Shown here: positions 34,091 through 42,591 of the stretch, piece after piece
How positions within the stretch are numbered: position 1 is the stretch's first letter
Layout: each line of letters opens with the position of its first letter
Origin: Pseudonocardia oroxyli
GTDB taxonomy: Bacteria; Actinomycetota; Actinomycetes; Mycobacteriales; Pseudonocardiaceae
Assembly (NCBI RefSeq): GCF_900102195.1
Contig: NZ_FNBE01000021.1
Span: 1-64,000 of the forward strand
Length of the DNA stretch: 64,000 nucleotides
Direction: 5' to 3'
The notes under the pieces: generated by a model
Database searches by the model: none
Told to the model about the DNA's origin: nothing
The model's input: the letters and a program-made list of their open reading frames with translations, nothing else
Program-made: the position numbers and the translations under genes

Positions 34091-35005
34091 ATGGATGACG
34101 AGCGGGTGATGGCGGCCCTGGTCCCGCGGTTGCGGTGGTTCGTGGCGGTGGGCCGGGCCGAACACGTCACGCAGGCGGCGGACGAGCTCGGGGTCCCGCA
34201 GTCGACGCTCTCCCGCGGCATCGCCCGGCTGGAGGCCGAGATCGGCACCCCGCTGTTCGCCCGCTCGGGGCGGGCCGTGCGGCTCACCCGGGAGGGCCGC
34301 GGCCTGCTGCGCTACGCCGAACGCGCCCTCGCCGAGCTGGCCACCGGCGCCCGCGAGCTGGCCGGGGAGGTCGACGGGGTGACCGGTCGGGTCACGCTCG
34401 CCTTCCTGCCCACCCTCGGGACGGAGGTGGTGCCCCGGTTGATCGGCGAGTTCCGCGCCACCGCGCCCGGCATCCGCTTCGAGCTGCGGCAGGCCCCGCA
34501 CCACACGCTGCTGGACTGGGTCCGGGAGGATGCGGCCGACCTCGCCCTGACCTCGCCGCTGCCCGCGGAGACCGGGCTCGCGGCGGACCCGCTGGGCGAG
34601 GAGGAGCTGCGCCTCGCCGTCCCGGCGGACCATCCGCTCGCCGCGCGGCCCGGGGTGGCGCTGCGGGAGATCGCGGGCGAGCGGCTCATCGGGTTCCTGC
34701 CGGGCAACGGCCTGCGGGCGGCGGTCGACCGCTGGTGTCGCGAGTCCGGGTTCACCCCGCGGCCCGCGTTCGAGTCGGCGGATTCGGCGACGGTCCGCGG
34801 GTTCGTCGGGGCGGGACTGGGGGTGGCGTTGGTGCCGGTGTCCCACCACGGGCCGCCCCCGGGCGTCGTCGAGCTGCGGGTGACGGCGCCGCGCACGGTC
34901 CGGACCATCGGGCTGGTGCGTTCCCGCGAGCGGGAGCCGAGCACCCCCGCCCGGACGTTCGCCGACTTCGTCCGCGACCGTGGCCTACCGTGGAGCCCAT
35001 GGTGA
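34091..35005 (+). CDS. LysR-family transcriptional regulator
   Basis: 304 residues from ATG 34091. N-terminal winged HTH (VTQAADELGVPQSTLSRGIARLEAEIGTPLF) and a substrate-binding domain with two alpha/beta lobes (VTLAFLPTLGTEVVPRLIGEF, DLALTSPLP, GLGVALVPVSHHG). It is divergent from the MFS exporter, the common layout for LysR control of an exporter. The intergenic ATGCAT-containing region (around 34059) is a likely site. The stop overlaps the next gene by 7 bp. Confidence 0.9.
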   Translation: MDDERVMAALVPRLRWFVAVGRAEHVTQAADELGVPQSTLSRGIARLEAEIGTPLFARSGRAVRLTREGRGLLRYAERALAELATGARELAGEVDGVTGRVTLAFLPTLGTEVVPRLIGEFRATAPGIRFELRQAPHHTLLDWVREDAADLALTSPLPAETGLAADPLGEEELRLAVPADHPLAARPGVALREIAGERLIGFLPGNGLRAAVDRWCRESGFTPRPAFESADSATVRGFVGAGLGVALVPVSHHGPPPGVVELRVTAPRTVRTIGLVRSREREPSTPARTFADFVRDRGLPWSPW

Positions 35006-35763
35006 TCTCCGCGACCGACGACGAGGGCACCGCGCTCCGGATCCCCCGCGCCGACCGGATCGTGTCCCTGGTCCCGTCGCTGACCGAGGCGATCGGGGCC
35101 ACCGACCGCACGCGCCTGGTGGCCGCCACGGACTGGTGCACGCACCCCGCCGACCTCGACGTCCCGCGCATCCGGGGCACGAAGAACCCGGACGTCGAGG
35201 CGATCGTCTCCCTGGCACCGGACGTCGTGCTGGCCAACCAGGAGGAGAACAAACCCGAGCACATCGCCGCGCTGCGCGCGGCGGGGCTCGCGGTGTACGT
35301 CACGGACATCCGCACGGTCGACGGCGGGCTGGACTCGTTGGGCCGCATGCTCGCGGCCTGCGGCTTCGACGCGGTCCCGTGGCTGGAGGAGGCCCGCAGG
35401 CGGTGGGATCTGCCCGAGCCCACCCGGCGGCTCCGCGCGGTCGTCCCCATCTGGCGCAAGCCGTGGATGGCCTGCGGCTCGGACACGTTCACCGGCGCCG
35501 TCCTCGCCCGCCTCGGCGTCGACAACGTCCTCGCCGACTCCCCCGAGCGCTACCCGCGGTTCACTCCCGACGACCTGCCCCCGCACGATCTCGTGATCCT
35601 CCCGGACGAGCCGTACACCTTCACCGCCGAGGACGGCCCGGAGGCCTTCGCCGCGCCGTCCGTGCTGGTCAGCGGGCGCCTACTGACCTGGTACGGGCCC
35701 TCGCTCGTGGAGGCGGCCACCGTTCTCCCGCGTGCGCTGCGTCTCTCCGCCGCCCAGGGGTGA
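34999..35763 (+). CDS. Cytoplasmic helical-backbone metal receptor (BtuF-like)
   Basis: 254 residues from ATG 34999. It has the BtuF/periplasmic-binding fold: RIVSLVPSLTEAIGATDRTRLVAATDWCTHP, RIRGTKNPDVEAIVSLAPDVVLANQEENKPEHIAALRAAG, a long backbone helix (LDSLGRMLAACGFDAVPWLEEARR) and a second lobe (VVPIWRKPWMACGSDTFTGAVLARLGVDN). There is no signal peptide or lipobox and no ABC transporter beside it, so it is not a normal uptake receptor. Ligand unknown (cobalamin or haem-like possible). Confidence 0.8.
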   Translation: MVISATDDEGTALRIPRADRIVSLVPSLTEAIGATDRTRLVAATDWCTHPADLDVPRIRGTKNPDVEAIVSLAPDVVLANQEENKPEHIAALRAAGLAVYVTDIRTVDGGLDSLGRMLAACGFDAVPWLEEARRRWDLPEPTRRLRAVVPIWRKPWMACGSDTFTGAVLARLGVDNVLADSPERYPRFTPDDLPPHDLVILPDEPYTFTAEDGPEAFAAPSVLVSGRLLTWYGPSLVEAATVLPRALRLSAAQG

Positions 35764-35786
35764 CCGGGACCCGGTAGGAACCAGAC

Positions 35787-37076
35787 GTGACGGTTTCCCG
35801 GAGGCCGCGCCGCGTCGCCATCGCCTGCCAGGGCGGGGGCAGCCACACGGCGTTCACCGCAGGCGTGCTCGGCGGCCTGCTCGAGGCCGAGGAGCTGCGC
35901 CGCTACGAGGTCGTCGGGCTGTCCGGGACCTCCGGCGGCGCGATCTGCGCCCTGCTGGCCTGGCAGGCTCTCACCGAGGGCGACCGGGCGGGTGTGGGCA
36001 GGCGCCTGGAGCGGTTCTGGCGGGACAACGCCGCCCGCGGGCTCGTCGACCGGATGGCGAACGCGGCCCTGGTGTCGGCGGGCGTCCTGCAGAACCTCGA
36101 CCTCTTCCCCGGGATCAGCCCGTACCTGGTTCCGAAGGCGCTCGGCGGCGCCGACGTGTTCCGTGCGCTGGTCTCCCGACACGTCGACTTCGAGGCGATC
36201 GGCACCGACCGGGAGGGTGCGCTCCCGCTGCTCGTGCTCGGCGCCGTCGACGTCCTGTCCGGCCGCTTCCGCGCCTTCCACAGCCGCCGGGACCGGATCG
36301 GCGTGGACAGCGTGCTCGCCTCCGCGGCGATCCCGCAGCTCTTCCGGGCGGTGCGCACCGGCGGCGGCACCTACTGGGACGGGCTGTTCTCGCAGAACCC
36401 GCCGGTGCGCGACCTGCTCGAGGTCGAGCCGGACGAGATCTGGGTCATCCAGATCAACCCGACGGCCATCGAGCACGAGCCGCGCACCATCGTCCAGATC
36501 GCCGACCGCCGCAACGAGCTGGCGGGCAACCTGTCCCTCTACCAGGAGCTGGCCTTCATCGAGCAGACCGACCGCCTGCTCGACGAGGGCAGGCTGCGCC
36601 CCGGAGGCCCGTTCCGGCACGTCGTGGTGCGGGTGCTGGAGCTGCCGCGCCGGGTGCTGCCCCGGCGGCTCGGGCCCGCGTCGAAGATGAACCGGGACGA
36701 CCGGTTCCTGCGCAGGCTGATCGCGGAGGGGCGGGCGCAGGCGGACCGGTTCATCGGGGCGCTGGAGTTCGAGCGGGCCTTCGCCGCGCGGGACGCCACC
36801 GCCATCCTCGCCCTCGCCGCGCCGGGAGCGACGCTGCTCGCCGAGCCGCCGTTCCCACCCTTCGACGGGCGGGAGCGGGACCCGGCGAAGCTGCACGCCT
36901 TCGTGTCCGACCTGCTGACCCGCGACCTGCGCATCGACAGCTCCCGCAAGCAGATCGCCCAGGACCGGGTCACCTGGACCCTGCGGCTGAGCGGCGAGGG
37001 CCGGGCGCAGGAGTGCGTGGCCCAGGCGGACTTCCAGGGCCGCCGGATCACCCACCTCCGCCTCGCCCGTGCCTAG
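35787..37076 (+). CDS. Patatin-like phospholipase with C-terminal NTF2-like domain
   Basis: 429 residues from GTG 35787. Patatin domain (~1-310): oxyanion loop CQGGGSHTAFTAGVL, nucleophile GTSGGA (Ser ~49), catalytic Asp in TYWDGLFSQNPPV (DGL). The C-terminal ~110 residues (LIAEGRAQADRFIGALEFERAFAARDATAILALAAPGA to RRITHLRLARA) look like a SnoaL/NTF2 fold fused to the hydrolase. It probably hydrolyses membrane or storage lipids; the extra domain may bind a ligand. The surroundings give no pathway. Confidence 0.85.
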   Translation: MTVSRRPRRVAIACQGGGSHTAFTAGVLGGLLEAEELRRYEVVGLSGTSGGAICALLAWQALTEGDRAGVGRRLERFWRDNAARGLVDRMANAALVSAGVLQNLDLFPGISPYLVPKALGGADVFRALVSRHVDFEAIGTDREGALPLLVLGAVDVLSGRFRAFHSRRDRIGVDSVLASAAIPQLFRAVRTGGGTYWDGLFSQNPPVRDLLEVEPDEIWVIQINPTAIEHEPRTIVQIADRRNELAGNLSLYQELAFIEQTDRLLDEGRLRPGGPFRHVVVRVLELPRRVLPRRLGPASKMNRDDRFLRRLIAEGRAQADRFIGALEFERAFAARDATAILALAAPGATLLAEPPFPPFDGRERDPAKLHAFVSDLLTRDLRIDSSRKQIAQDRVTWTLRLSGEGRAQECVAQADFQGRRITHLRLARA

Positions 37077-37083
37077 TGTCCGC

Positions 37084-38643
37084 TCAGGCGCGGAGGAGGT
37101 CGGCGCACTTCTCGCCCACCATCATCGTGGTGATGTTGGGGTTGATGGCCGGGAGGAACGGCAGCACCGAGGCGTCCGCGACCCGTAGCCCCTCGACCCC
37201 CCGGACCCGCAGCTGCGGGTCCAGCGGCGCCAGCGGGTCGGTCGCGGGCCCCATCCGCACCGTGCAGGCCGGGTGGTAGACGGTGTTGTGGGTCTTGACG
37301 ATGTAGTCCTCGAGCTCGTCGTCGGTCACGGCGTCCGGGCCGGGGGCCAGCTCGGTGGCGATCCACTCCTTCAGCGCGGGCTGCTCGGCGATCCGGCGGG
37401 CGAGCCGGATCCCCTCGGTCATCACGCGCATGTCGTGGCCCTCGGGGTCGGTGAAGTACCGCGGGTCGACCCGGGCGCGGTCCCGGAAGTCCCGGCTGCG
37501 CAGGCGGACCGTGCCGCGGGACCGCCCGCGCGTGACGTTCGGGGTGAGGCAGAAGCCGTTGTCCGTGGTGGGGTAGCCCCAGCGGACCGTGTTGAGGTCG
37601 AACGGCACCGAGCCGTAGTGCATCATCAGGTCCGGCCGGTCCAGGCCGGGCTCGGTGCGGTGGAACAGCCCGATCTCCCACCACTGGGTGGAGCGGGTGA
37701 CCATGGGGCGGGCGGCGTCCCACATGACCAGGCCCTCGACGTGGTCGTCGAGGTTGGCGCCGACGCCGGGCGCGTCGACCAGGACGTCGATCCCGAAGTC
37801 CCGCAGGTGTTCCGCCGGTCCGATGCCGGAGAGCATGAGCAGTTTCGGGGTGTCGATGGAGCCCGCGGAGAGGACGACCTCGCGGCGGGCGGTCACCGTC
37901 TCGCGGCCCGGCCCGATGCCGCGCTGGAACTCGACGCCGGTGGCCCGGGTCCCGTCGAACAGCACGCGCGAGGCCCAGCAGTCCGTGTGGATCTCGAGGT
38001 TGGGGCGCGAGCCCAGCACGGGGTGCAGGTAGCTGACCGACGCCGACGAGCGCGTGCCGTCCGGGAGGGCGTTGATCTGGAAGAAGCCGGCGCCCTCGGT
38101 GATCGTGACGCCCTCGTTGAACCGCACCGTCGGCAGCCCGACGCCGGCGCAGGCCTCCAGCACGGCCACCCCGCAGGGGTCCTCCGGCGGGATCTGGCGC
38201 AGGTTCACGGGTCCGCTGCGGCCGTGCCCCTCCCACGGGCCGTCGTTGGTCTCCAGGCGCCGGATCAGCGGCCAGCACTCGTCCGCCGACCAGCCCTCGC
38301 AGCCGCCCGCGGCCCACTCGTCGAGGTCCTCGCGCGGGGTCCAGAAGGCGATGCAGGAGTTGTGCGAGGAACAGCCGCCCAGCACCTTGGCGCGGGCGTG
38401 GCGGAGGAACGAGTTGCCGTGCTGCTGCGGTTCGACGAGGTAGTCCCAGTCGTACCCGCTGTCCAGCAGGAACATCCAGTCCTCCAGCCGGAGGATCGCG
38501 GGATCGTCCACATCGGACGGGCCGGCCTCCAGCAGGCAGACCCGCACCGACGGGTCCTCCGACAGCCGGGCGGCGAGCGCGCAGCCCGCCGACCCCCCGC
38601 CGACGACGACGTAGTCGAACTCCCGGGTCGTACCCTCGCTCAC
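37084..38643 (-). CDS. betA: GMC oxidoreductase, choline dehydrogenase type
   Basis: 519 residues from GTG 38643 (GTGA overlap with the permease stop). FAD motif YVVVGGGSAGCALAARL at ~12-28, then CLLEAG, the second GMC signature region VLGGCSSHNSCIAFWTPRED, GSIDTPKLLMLSGIGP, and C-terminal active-site segments YHPACTVRMG (His) and PAINPNITTMMVGEK. Fits choline dehydrogenase (choline to betaine aldehyde); other alcohols cannot be excluded by motif alone. Adjacent permease and aldehyde dehydrogenase genes support the choline role. Confidence 0.88.
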   Translation of the reverse strand: MSEGTTREFDYVVVGGGSAGCALAARLSEDPSVRVCLLEAGPSDVDDPAILRLEDWMFLLDSGYDWDYLVEPQQHGNSFLRHARAKVLGGCSSHNSCIAFWTPREDLDEWAAGGCEGWSADECWPLIRRLETNDGPWEGHGRSGPVNLRQIPPEDPCGVAVLEACAGVGLPTVRFNEGVTITEGAGFFQINALPDGTRSSASVSYLHPVLGSRPNLEIHTDCWASRVLFDGTRATGVEFQRGIGPGRETVTARREVVLSAGSIDTPKLLMLSGIGPAEHLRDFGIDVLVDAPGVGANLDDHVEGLVMWDAARPMVTRSTQWWEIGLFHRTEPGLDRPDLMMHYGSVPFDLNTVRWGYPTTDNGFCLTPNVTRGRSRGTVRLRSRDFRDRARVDPRYFTDPEGHDMRVMTEGIRLARRIAEQPALKEWIATELAPGPDAVTDDELEDYIVKTHNTVYHPACTVRMGPATDPLAPLDPQLRVRGVEGLRVADASVLPFLPAINPNITTMMVGEKCADLLRA

Positions 38644-40151
38644 GGAGCCTCCTGCTCGATCTGCTTCGCCACGTGCTCGGGCAGCGTGCCCAGCCGGTGC
38701 CGCCCGCGCAGCCGGAACCACAGCAGCCCGATCCCCATCACCAGCCCGATGAAGATGAAGGCGATCCAGCTGATCCAGCCCTCGCCGTAGACGTCCGCGC
38801 GGGGCCAGGCGAGGTTGATCGCCATCGCGGCACCCCACAGCACCGCGATGATGTTCACGGGCAGCCCGAGGCGCCCCAGCGAGAAGTAGCCGCCCTCCCC
38901 ACCGGACCACTCACCGCGCAGCCGCTTGACCAGCAGCGGCACCGTGACCAGCAGGTACGCGATGTAGATCATGATGATCGCCACCGACGTCACGGCCGTG
39001 AAGATCTCCGGCACCCCGACGCTGATCAGCAGGATGACGACCGCGGCGACGCCGATCAGCACGGCGGGCACCACCGGCGTCTTGCGCTTCGGGTCGACCC
39101 GGGCGAGCCGCGCGCCGCCGGGCAGCGCGTTGTCCCGCGCCATGGCGAACATCAGCCGGATCCCGGCGGTGTGCACGGCCAGCGCGCAGACGGTCACCGC
39201 GATGACCACGCAGATCAGGAACAGCGTGCCGATCGGCCCGCCGAGCACGGTGAGGATGACCAGCTGCAGCCCGCCGCTGGACTCCCCCAGCGCCGGGTCG
39301 GCGAGGTTCGGCATGGCCAGGATGGCGAAGAGCAGGATGAGCCCGCCGATGACGAAGCTGGCGATCACCGCGCGCAGGATCGCCGAGGGCGCCGTCCGGC
39401 GCGGGTCCACCGTCTCCTCCCCCAGCGACGACGCCGTGTCGAAGCCGTACATCACGTACGCGCTGGCCAGGGCGGCGATGAGGAACATGCCGAAGTACCC
39501 GCCCGGGGCGCCCTCGCCGATGCCGCCGGTGTCGAACAGCACCGACGGCGGGTTGACGATGTTGACGCCCAGCGCGATCACGATCAGCACCGCGGCGATC
39601 AGCTCGATGAACACCCCGGCGGAGTTGATCCGGGTCATCAGCTTCACGCCGAAGGCGTTGACCAGCGTGGTGAACAGGATCAGGACCGCACCCCAGATCA
39701 CCGCGTTGAGCTGGTAGTCGTTCTCCCCGGTGCCGTCCCCGACGAACTGGAAGCCGGACCAGATCTGCGGCAGCGTGAGCTGGTAGCCCAGCACCACCGC
39801 GGTCACGGTGACCACGGACGCCGTGAACATCATCCAGCCCGCCAGCCAGGACGTCGTCGGGCCCGCGAGGCGTTTCGACCAGTTGTAGACCGATCCGGCG
39901 ACCGGGTAGCGGCCCGCCAGCTCGGCGAAGCACAGCGCGACCATGAGCTGCCCGACGAACACCACCGGCCACGACCACCAGTAGACGGGGCCACCGAAGG
40001 CGAAGCCGAAGTAGAAGAGCTGGAACGTGCCCGTCAGGATCGAGATGTAGCTGATCCCGGCGGCGAAGCTGGCGAACCTTCCGATGCTCCGGTCCAGCGA
40101 CTGGCTGTAGCCGAACTCGGAGAGACCGTCGTCGGTGCTGCCCTGCGACAT
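38640..40151 (-). CDS. APC-family amino acid/amine permease
   Basis: 503 residues with about twelve to fourteen TM helices. N-terminal FGYSQSLDRSIGRFASFAAGISYISILTG, a first half with ELAGRYPVAGSVYNWSKRLAG, and GFDTASSLGEETVDPRRTAPSAI, as in the GABA/choline-type permeases of the APC family (Hnm1/BAT1-like). Charged linkers (KRLRGEWSGGEGG) near the end. In this operon the cargo is probably choline or a related amine. The gene lies 2 bp from the aldehyde dehydrogenase stop and overlaps the dehydrogenase downstream. Confidence 0.87.
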   Translation of the reverse strand: MSQGSTDDGLSEFGYSQSLDRSIGRFASFAAGISYISILTGTFQLFYFGFAFGGPVYWWSWPVVFVGQLMVALCFAELAGRYPVAGSVYNWSKRLAGPTTSWLAGWMMFTASVVTVTAVVLGYQLTLPQIWSGFQFVGDGTGENDYQLNAVIWGAVLILFTTLVNAFGVKLMTRINSAGVFIELIAAVLIVIALGVNIVNPPSVLFDTGGIGEGAPGGYFGMFLIAALASAYVMYGFDTASSLGEETVDPRRTAPSAILRAVIASFVIGGLILLFAILAMPNLADPALGESSGGLQLVILTVLGGPIGTLFLICVVIAVTVCALAVHTAGIRLMFAMARDNALPGGARLARVDPKRKTPVVPAVLIGVAAVVILLISVGVPEIFTAVTSVAIIMIYIAYLLVTVPLLVKRLRGEWSGGEGGYFSLGRLGLPVNIIAVLWGAAMAINLAWPRADVYGEGWISWIAFIFIGLVMGIGLLWFRLRGRHRLGTLPEHVAKQIEQEAP

Positions 40152-40153
40152 TC

Positions 40154-41617
40154 CTACCCCCTGAACCACCCCTGTGGCGTCGGCGCCGTGTTCTGCCAGA
40201 CGTGCTTGATCTCCTGGTACTCGTGCAGTCCCGTGGGCCCGAGCTCGCGCCCGTTCCCCGAGCGCTTCATCCCGCCCCACTCGGCCCCGGGCACGTACGG
40301 GTGGTAGTCGTTGATCCACACCGTGCCGTGGCGCAGGCCCGCGGCGACCCGCTGCGCCCGGCCCATGTCCTGGGTGAACACCGCGCCCGCCAGGCCGTAC
40401 TCGGTGTCGTTGCCCAGCTCCAGGGCCTCCTCCTCGGTGGTGAACCGCTCCACCGTGAGGATCGGGCCGAAGGTCTCCTCGCGGATCACCCGCATGTCCC
40501 GCCGCACGTCGGTGATCACGGTCGGCAGGTAGAAGAAGCCCTTCTGCAGCGCCGGGTCGGTGGGCCGGGCACCACCGACGACGACCGTGGCGCCCTGCTC
40601 GCGGGCGCTCGCCACGAACGCCTCGATCTTCGCGCGGTGGGCCTCGGAGACCAGCGGGCCGACCTCGACGCCCGGCTCCAGGCCGTTGCCCAGCCGGATC
40701 CGGGAGGCCCGCGCGGCGATCTCGTCCACCAGCCGCTCCGCCAGCGGCTCCTCGACGATGAGCCGCGCGCCCGCCGAGCAGACCTGGCCGGAGTGCAGGA
40801 ACACGGCGAGCATCGCGTAGTCCACGGCCAGCTCGAAGTCCGTGTCCGCGAAGATGATGTTCGGGTTCTTGCCGCCCAGCTCCACCGCGGTGCGCTTCAC
40901 CGTCTCGGCGCTCGCCCGGATGATCGCCCGCCCGGTGGCCAGGCCGCCGGTGAAGCTGACCATGTCGACGTCCGGGTGCGCCGTGAGCGGCGCGCCGACC
41001 GACGGCCCGTCCCCGAGCACGATGTTGACCACGCCCGCGGGCACCCCCGCCTCCGCGCACAGCGTCACCAGGTGCAGGGAGGTGAGCGGGGTGACCTCGG
41101 ACGGCTTGATCACCATCGTGTTGCCCGCGGCCAGCGCGGGCGCGACCTTCCAGGACAGCTGCAGCAGCGGGTAGTTCCACGGCGTGACGAGCGCGCACAC
41201 CCCCACCGGCTCGTGCACGACCCGACTGATCACGGCGGGCTGCCCGGTCTCCACCAGGCGTCCGGCGTCCTTGTCGGCCAGGTCGGCGTAGAAGCGGAAG
41301 ACGGCGGTGACGTCGTCGACGTCGATCCGGCTCTCGGTCAGCGTCTTGCCGGTGTCGAGGGTCTCGGTGTGCGCGATCTCCTCCTTGTCGCGCACCAGCA
41401 GGTCCGCGATCCGGCGCAGCAACGCGCCGCGCTCGGGCGCCTCGACCGCCCGCCACGGCCCGGTGAACGCCCGCCGGGCCGCCGCGACCGCCCGGTCCAC
41501 GTCCACCTCGCCCGCCTGGTCCACGGTGCGCACCACCGAGGCGTCGAACGGGTTCACCACCGGCGCGGACCCTCCGGAGCCGGAGGTCCACACACCGTCG
41601 ATGAACAGATCGGGCAC
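40154..41617 (-). CDS. betB: Betaine aldehyde dehydrogenase
   Basis: 487 residues from GTG 41617; AGGAGG lies eleven bases upstream. NAD aldehyde dehydrogenase motifs: TPWNYPLLQLSWKVAPALAAGN, KPSEVTPL, FTGGLATGR (the usual GST is GGL here), catalytic Glu in ELGGKNPNI and catalytic Cys in GQVCSAGARL, then EETFGPILTV and GTVWINDYHPYVPGAEWGGMKRSGNGRELG. The last motif is typical of betaine aldehyde dehydrogenases. It oxidises betaine aldehyde to glycine betaine. First gene of the three-gene operon, divergent from IclR. Confidence 0.9.
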   Translation of the reverse strand: MPDLFIDGVWTSGSGGSAPVVNPFDASVVRTVDQAGEVDVDRAVAAARRAFTGPWRAVEAPERGALLRRIADLLVRDKEEIAHTETLDTGKTLTESRIDVDDVTAVFRFYADLADKDAGRLVETGQPAVISRVVHEPVGVCALVTPWNYPLLQLSWKVAPALAAGNTMVIKPSEVTPLTSLHLVTLCAEAGVPAGVVNIVLGDGPSVGAPLTAHPDVDMVSFTGGLATGRAIIRASAETVKRTAVELGGKNPNIIFADTDFELAVDYAMLAVFLHSGQVCSAGARLIVEEPLAERLVDEIAARASRIRLGNGLEPGVEVGPLVSEAHRAKIEAFVASAREQGATVVVGGARPTDPALQKGFFYLPTVITDVRRDMRVIREETFGPILTVERFTTEEEALELGNDTEYGLAGAVFTQDMGRAQRVAAGLRHGTVWINDYHPYVPGAEWGGMKRSGNGRELGPTGLHEYQEIKHVWQNTAPTPQGWFRG

Positions 41618-41652
41618 GCGGTGAGAGTCCTCCTGATCTCCGTGCCCGGTCA

Positions 41653-41681
41653 AGCGGATCCCCGTTACCGCTGCGTATAGT
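41653..41681 (+). promoter_or_regulatory. Promoter of the iclR gene, possibly leaderless
   Basis: TATAGT at 41676-41681 is a strong -10. Transcription would begin at about the ATG (41688), giving a leaderless message, which fits the absence of a ribosome site. The -35 region is weak (around 41653-41658). Confidence 0.45.
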
Positions 41682-41687
41682 TTCGCC

Positions 41688-42467
41688 ATGAGCAACACGG
41701 AGCGCGCGCGGGACGGGGGCGTGCAGTCCGTGGACCGCGCCATCACGGTGCTCGAGATCCTGGCGCGCCGCGGTGAGGCGGGGGTCAGCGAGGTCGCGGG
41801 CGAGCTCGACGTGCACAAGTCCACGGCCTTCCGGCTGCTCGGCGCCCTCGAGGAACGCGGGCTGGTGGAGCAGGCGACCGACCGCGGGAAGTACCGGCTG
41901 GGCTTCGGGCTGGTGCCCCTCGCCGGTGCGGTGTCCGGCAGGCTGGACGTGACGCGGATGGGCCGGGACGCGTGCGAGCGGCTGGCCCTGGAGTTCGGCG
42001 AGACCGTGAACATCGCCGTCCTGCAGCAGCGGTACGCGGTCAACGTCCACCAGGCCCGCGGGCCGTCGACGGTGCTGTCCTACAACTGGATCGGTCGGAT
42101 CACCCCGCTGCACTGCACGTCCAGCGGCAAGGCCCTGATCGCCTGGCTCGACCCCGCCGACCTCGGGCCCCTGCTCAAGGACCTGGAGCTGGAGCGCTTC
42201 ACCGACAGCACGCTGACCAGCCGGGACGCGCTCGAGGTCGACCTCGAGCAGGTGCGCGCGCGGGGGTACGCGACGGTGCTGGAGGAGTACGAGATCGGCC
42301 TCAACGCCGTCGCCGCCCCCATCCGCGACCAGACGGGCGGGGTCGTGGGCGCGCTGTCCCTCGCCGGGCCCGCCTACCGCCTCCCGCCCGCCCGCATCGA
42401 CGACCTCGCCCCGACCGTCGTCGGCGCCGCCGCGGAGGTCTCGCGCCGGATGGGTTGGTGGGAGTGA
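41688..42467 (+). CDS. IclR-family transcriptional regulator
   Basis: 259 residues. HTH at ~25-70 (VSEVAGELDVHKSTAFRLLGALEERGLVEQ) followed by the IclR effector domain (GETVNIAVLQQRYAVNVHQARGP, HCTSSGKALIAWL, GYATVLEEYEIGLNAVAAPIRDQTGGVVGALSLAGP). Divergent from betB with 70 bp between starts, so it is probably the choline-operon regulator responding to choline or betaine aldehyde. Confidence 0.9.
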   Translation: MSNTERARDGGVQSVDRAITVLEILARRGEAGVSEVAGELDVHKSTAFRLLGALEERGLVEQATDRGKYRLGFGLVPLAGAVSGRLDVTRMGRDACERLALEFGETVNIAVLQQRYAVNVHQARGPSTVLSYNWIGRITPLHCTSSGKALIAWLDPADLGPLLKDLELERFTDSTLTSRDALEVDLEQVRARGYATVLEEYEIGLNAVAAPIRDQTGGVVGALSLAGPAYRLPPARIDDLAPTVVGAAAEVSRRMGWWE

Positions 42468-42591
42468 AGCGGGCATCCACCCCGTAGGCTCCGTTTCGTG
42501 ACGAATCCGGAGCTTCGATGAGCGAGCTTGCGAGCGAATCATCGGCGCAGCGCCTGCGCGAAGCGCCGAGCCCGCGCAGCGGGGGAGAGCG

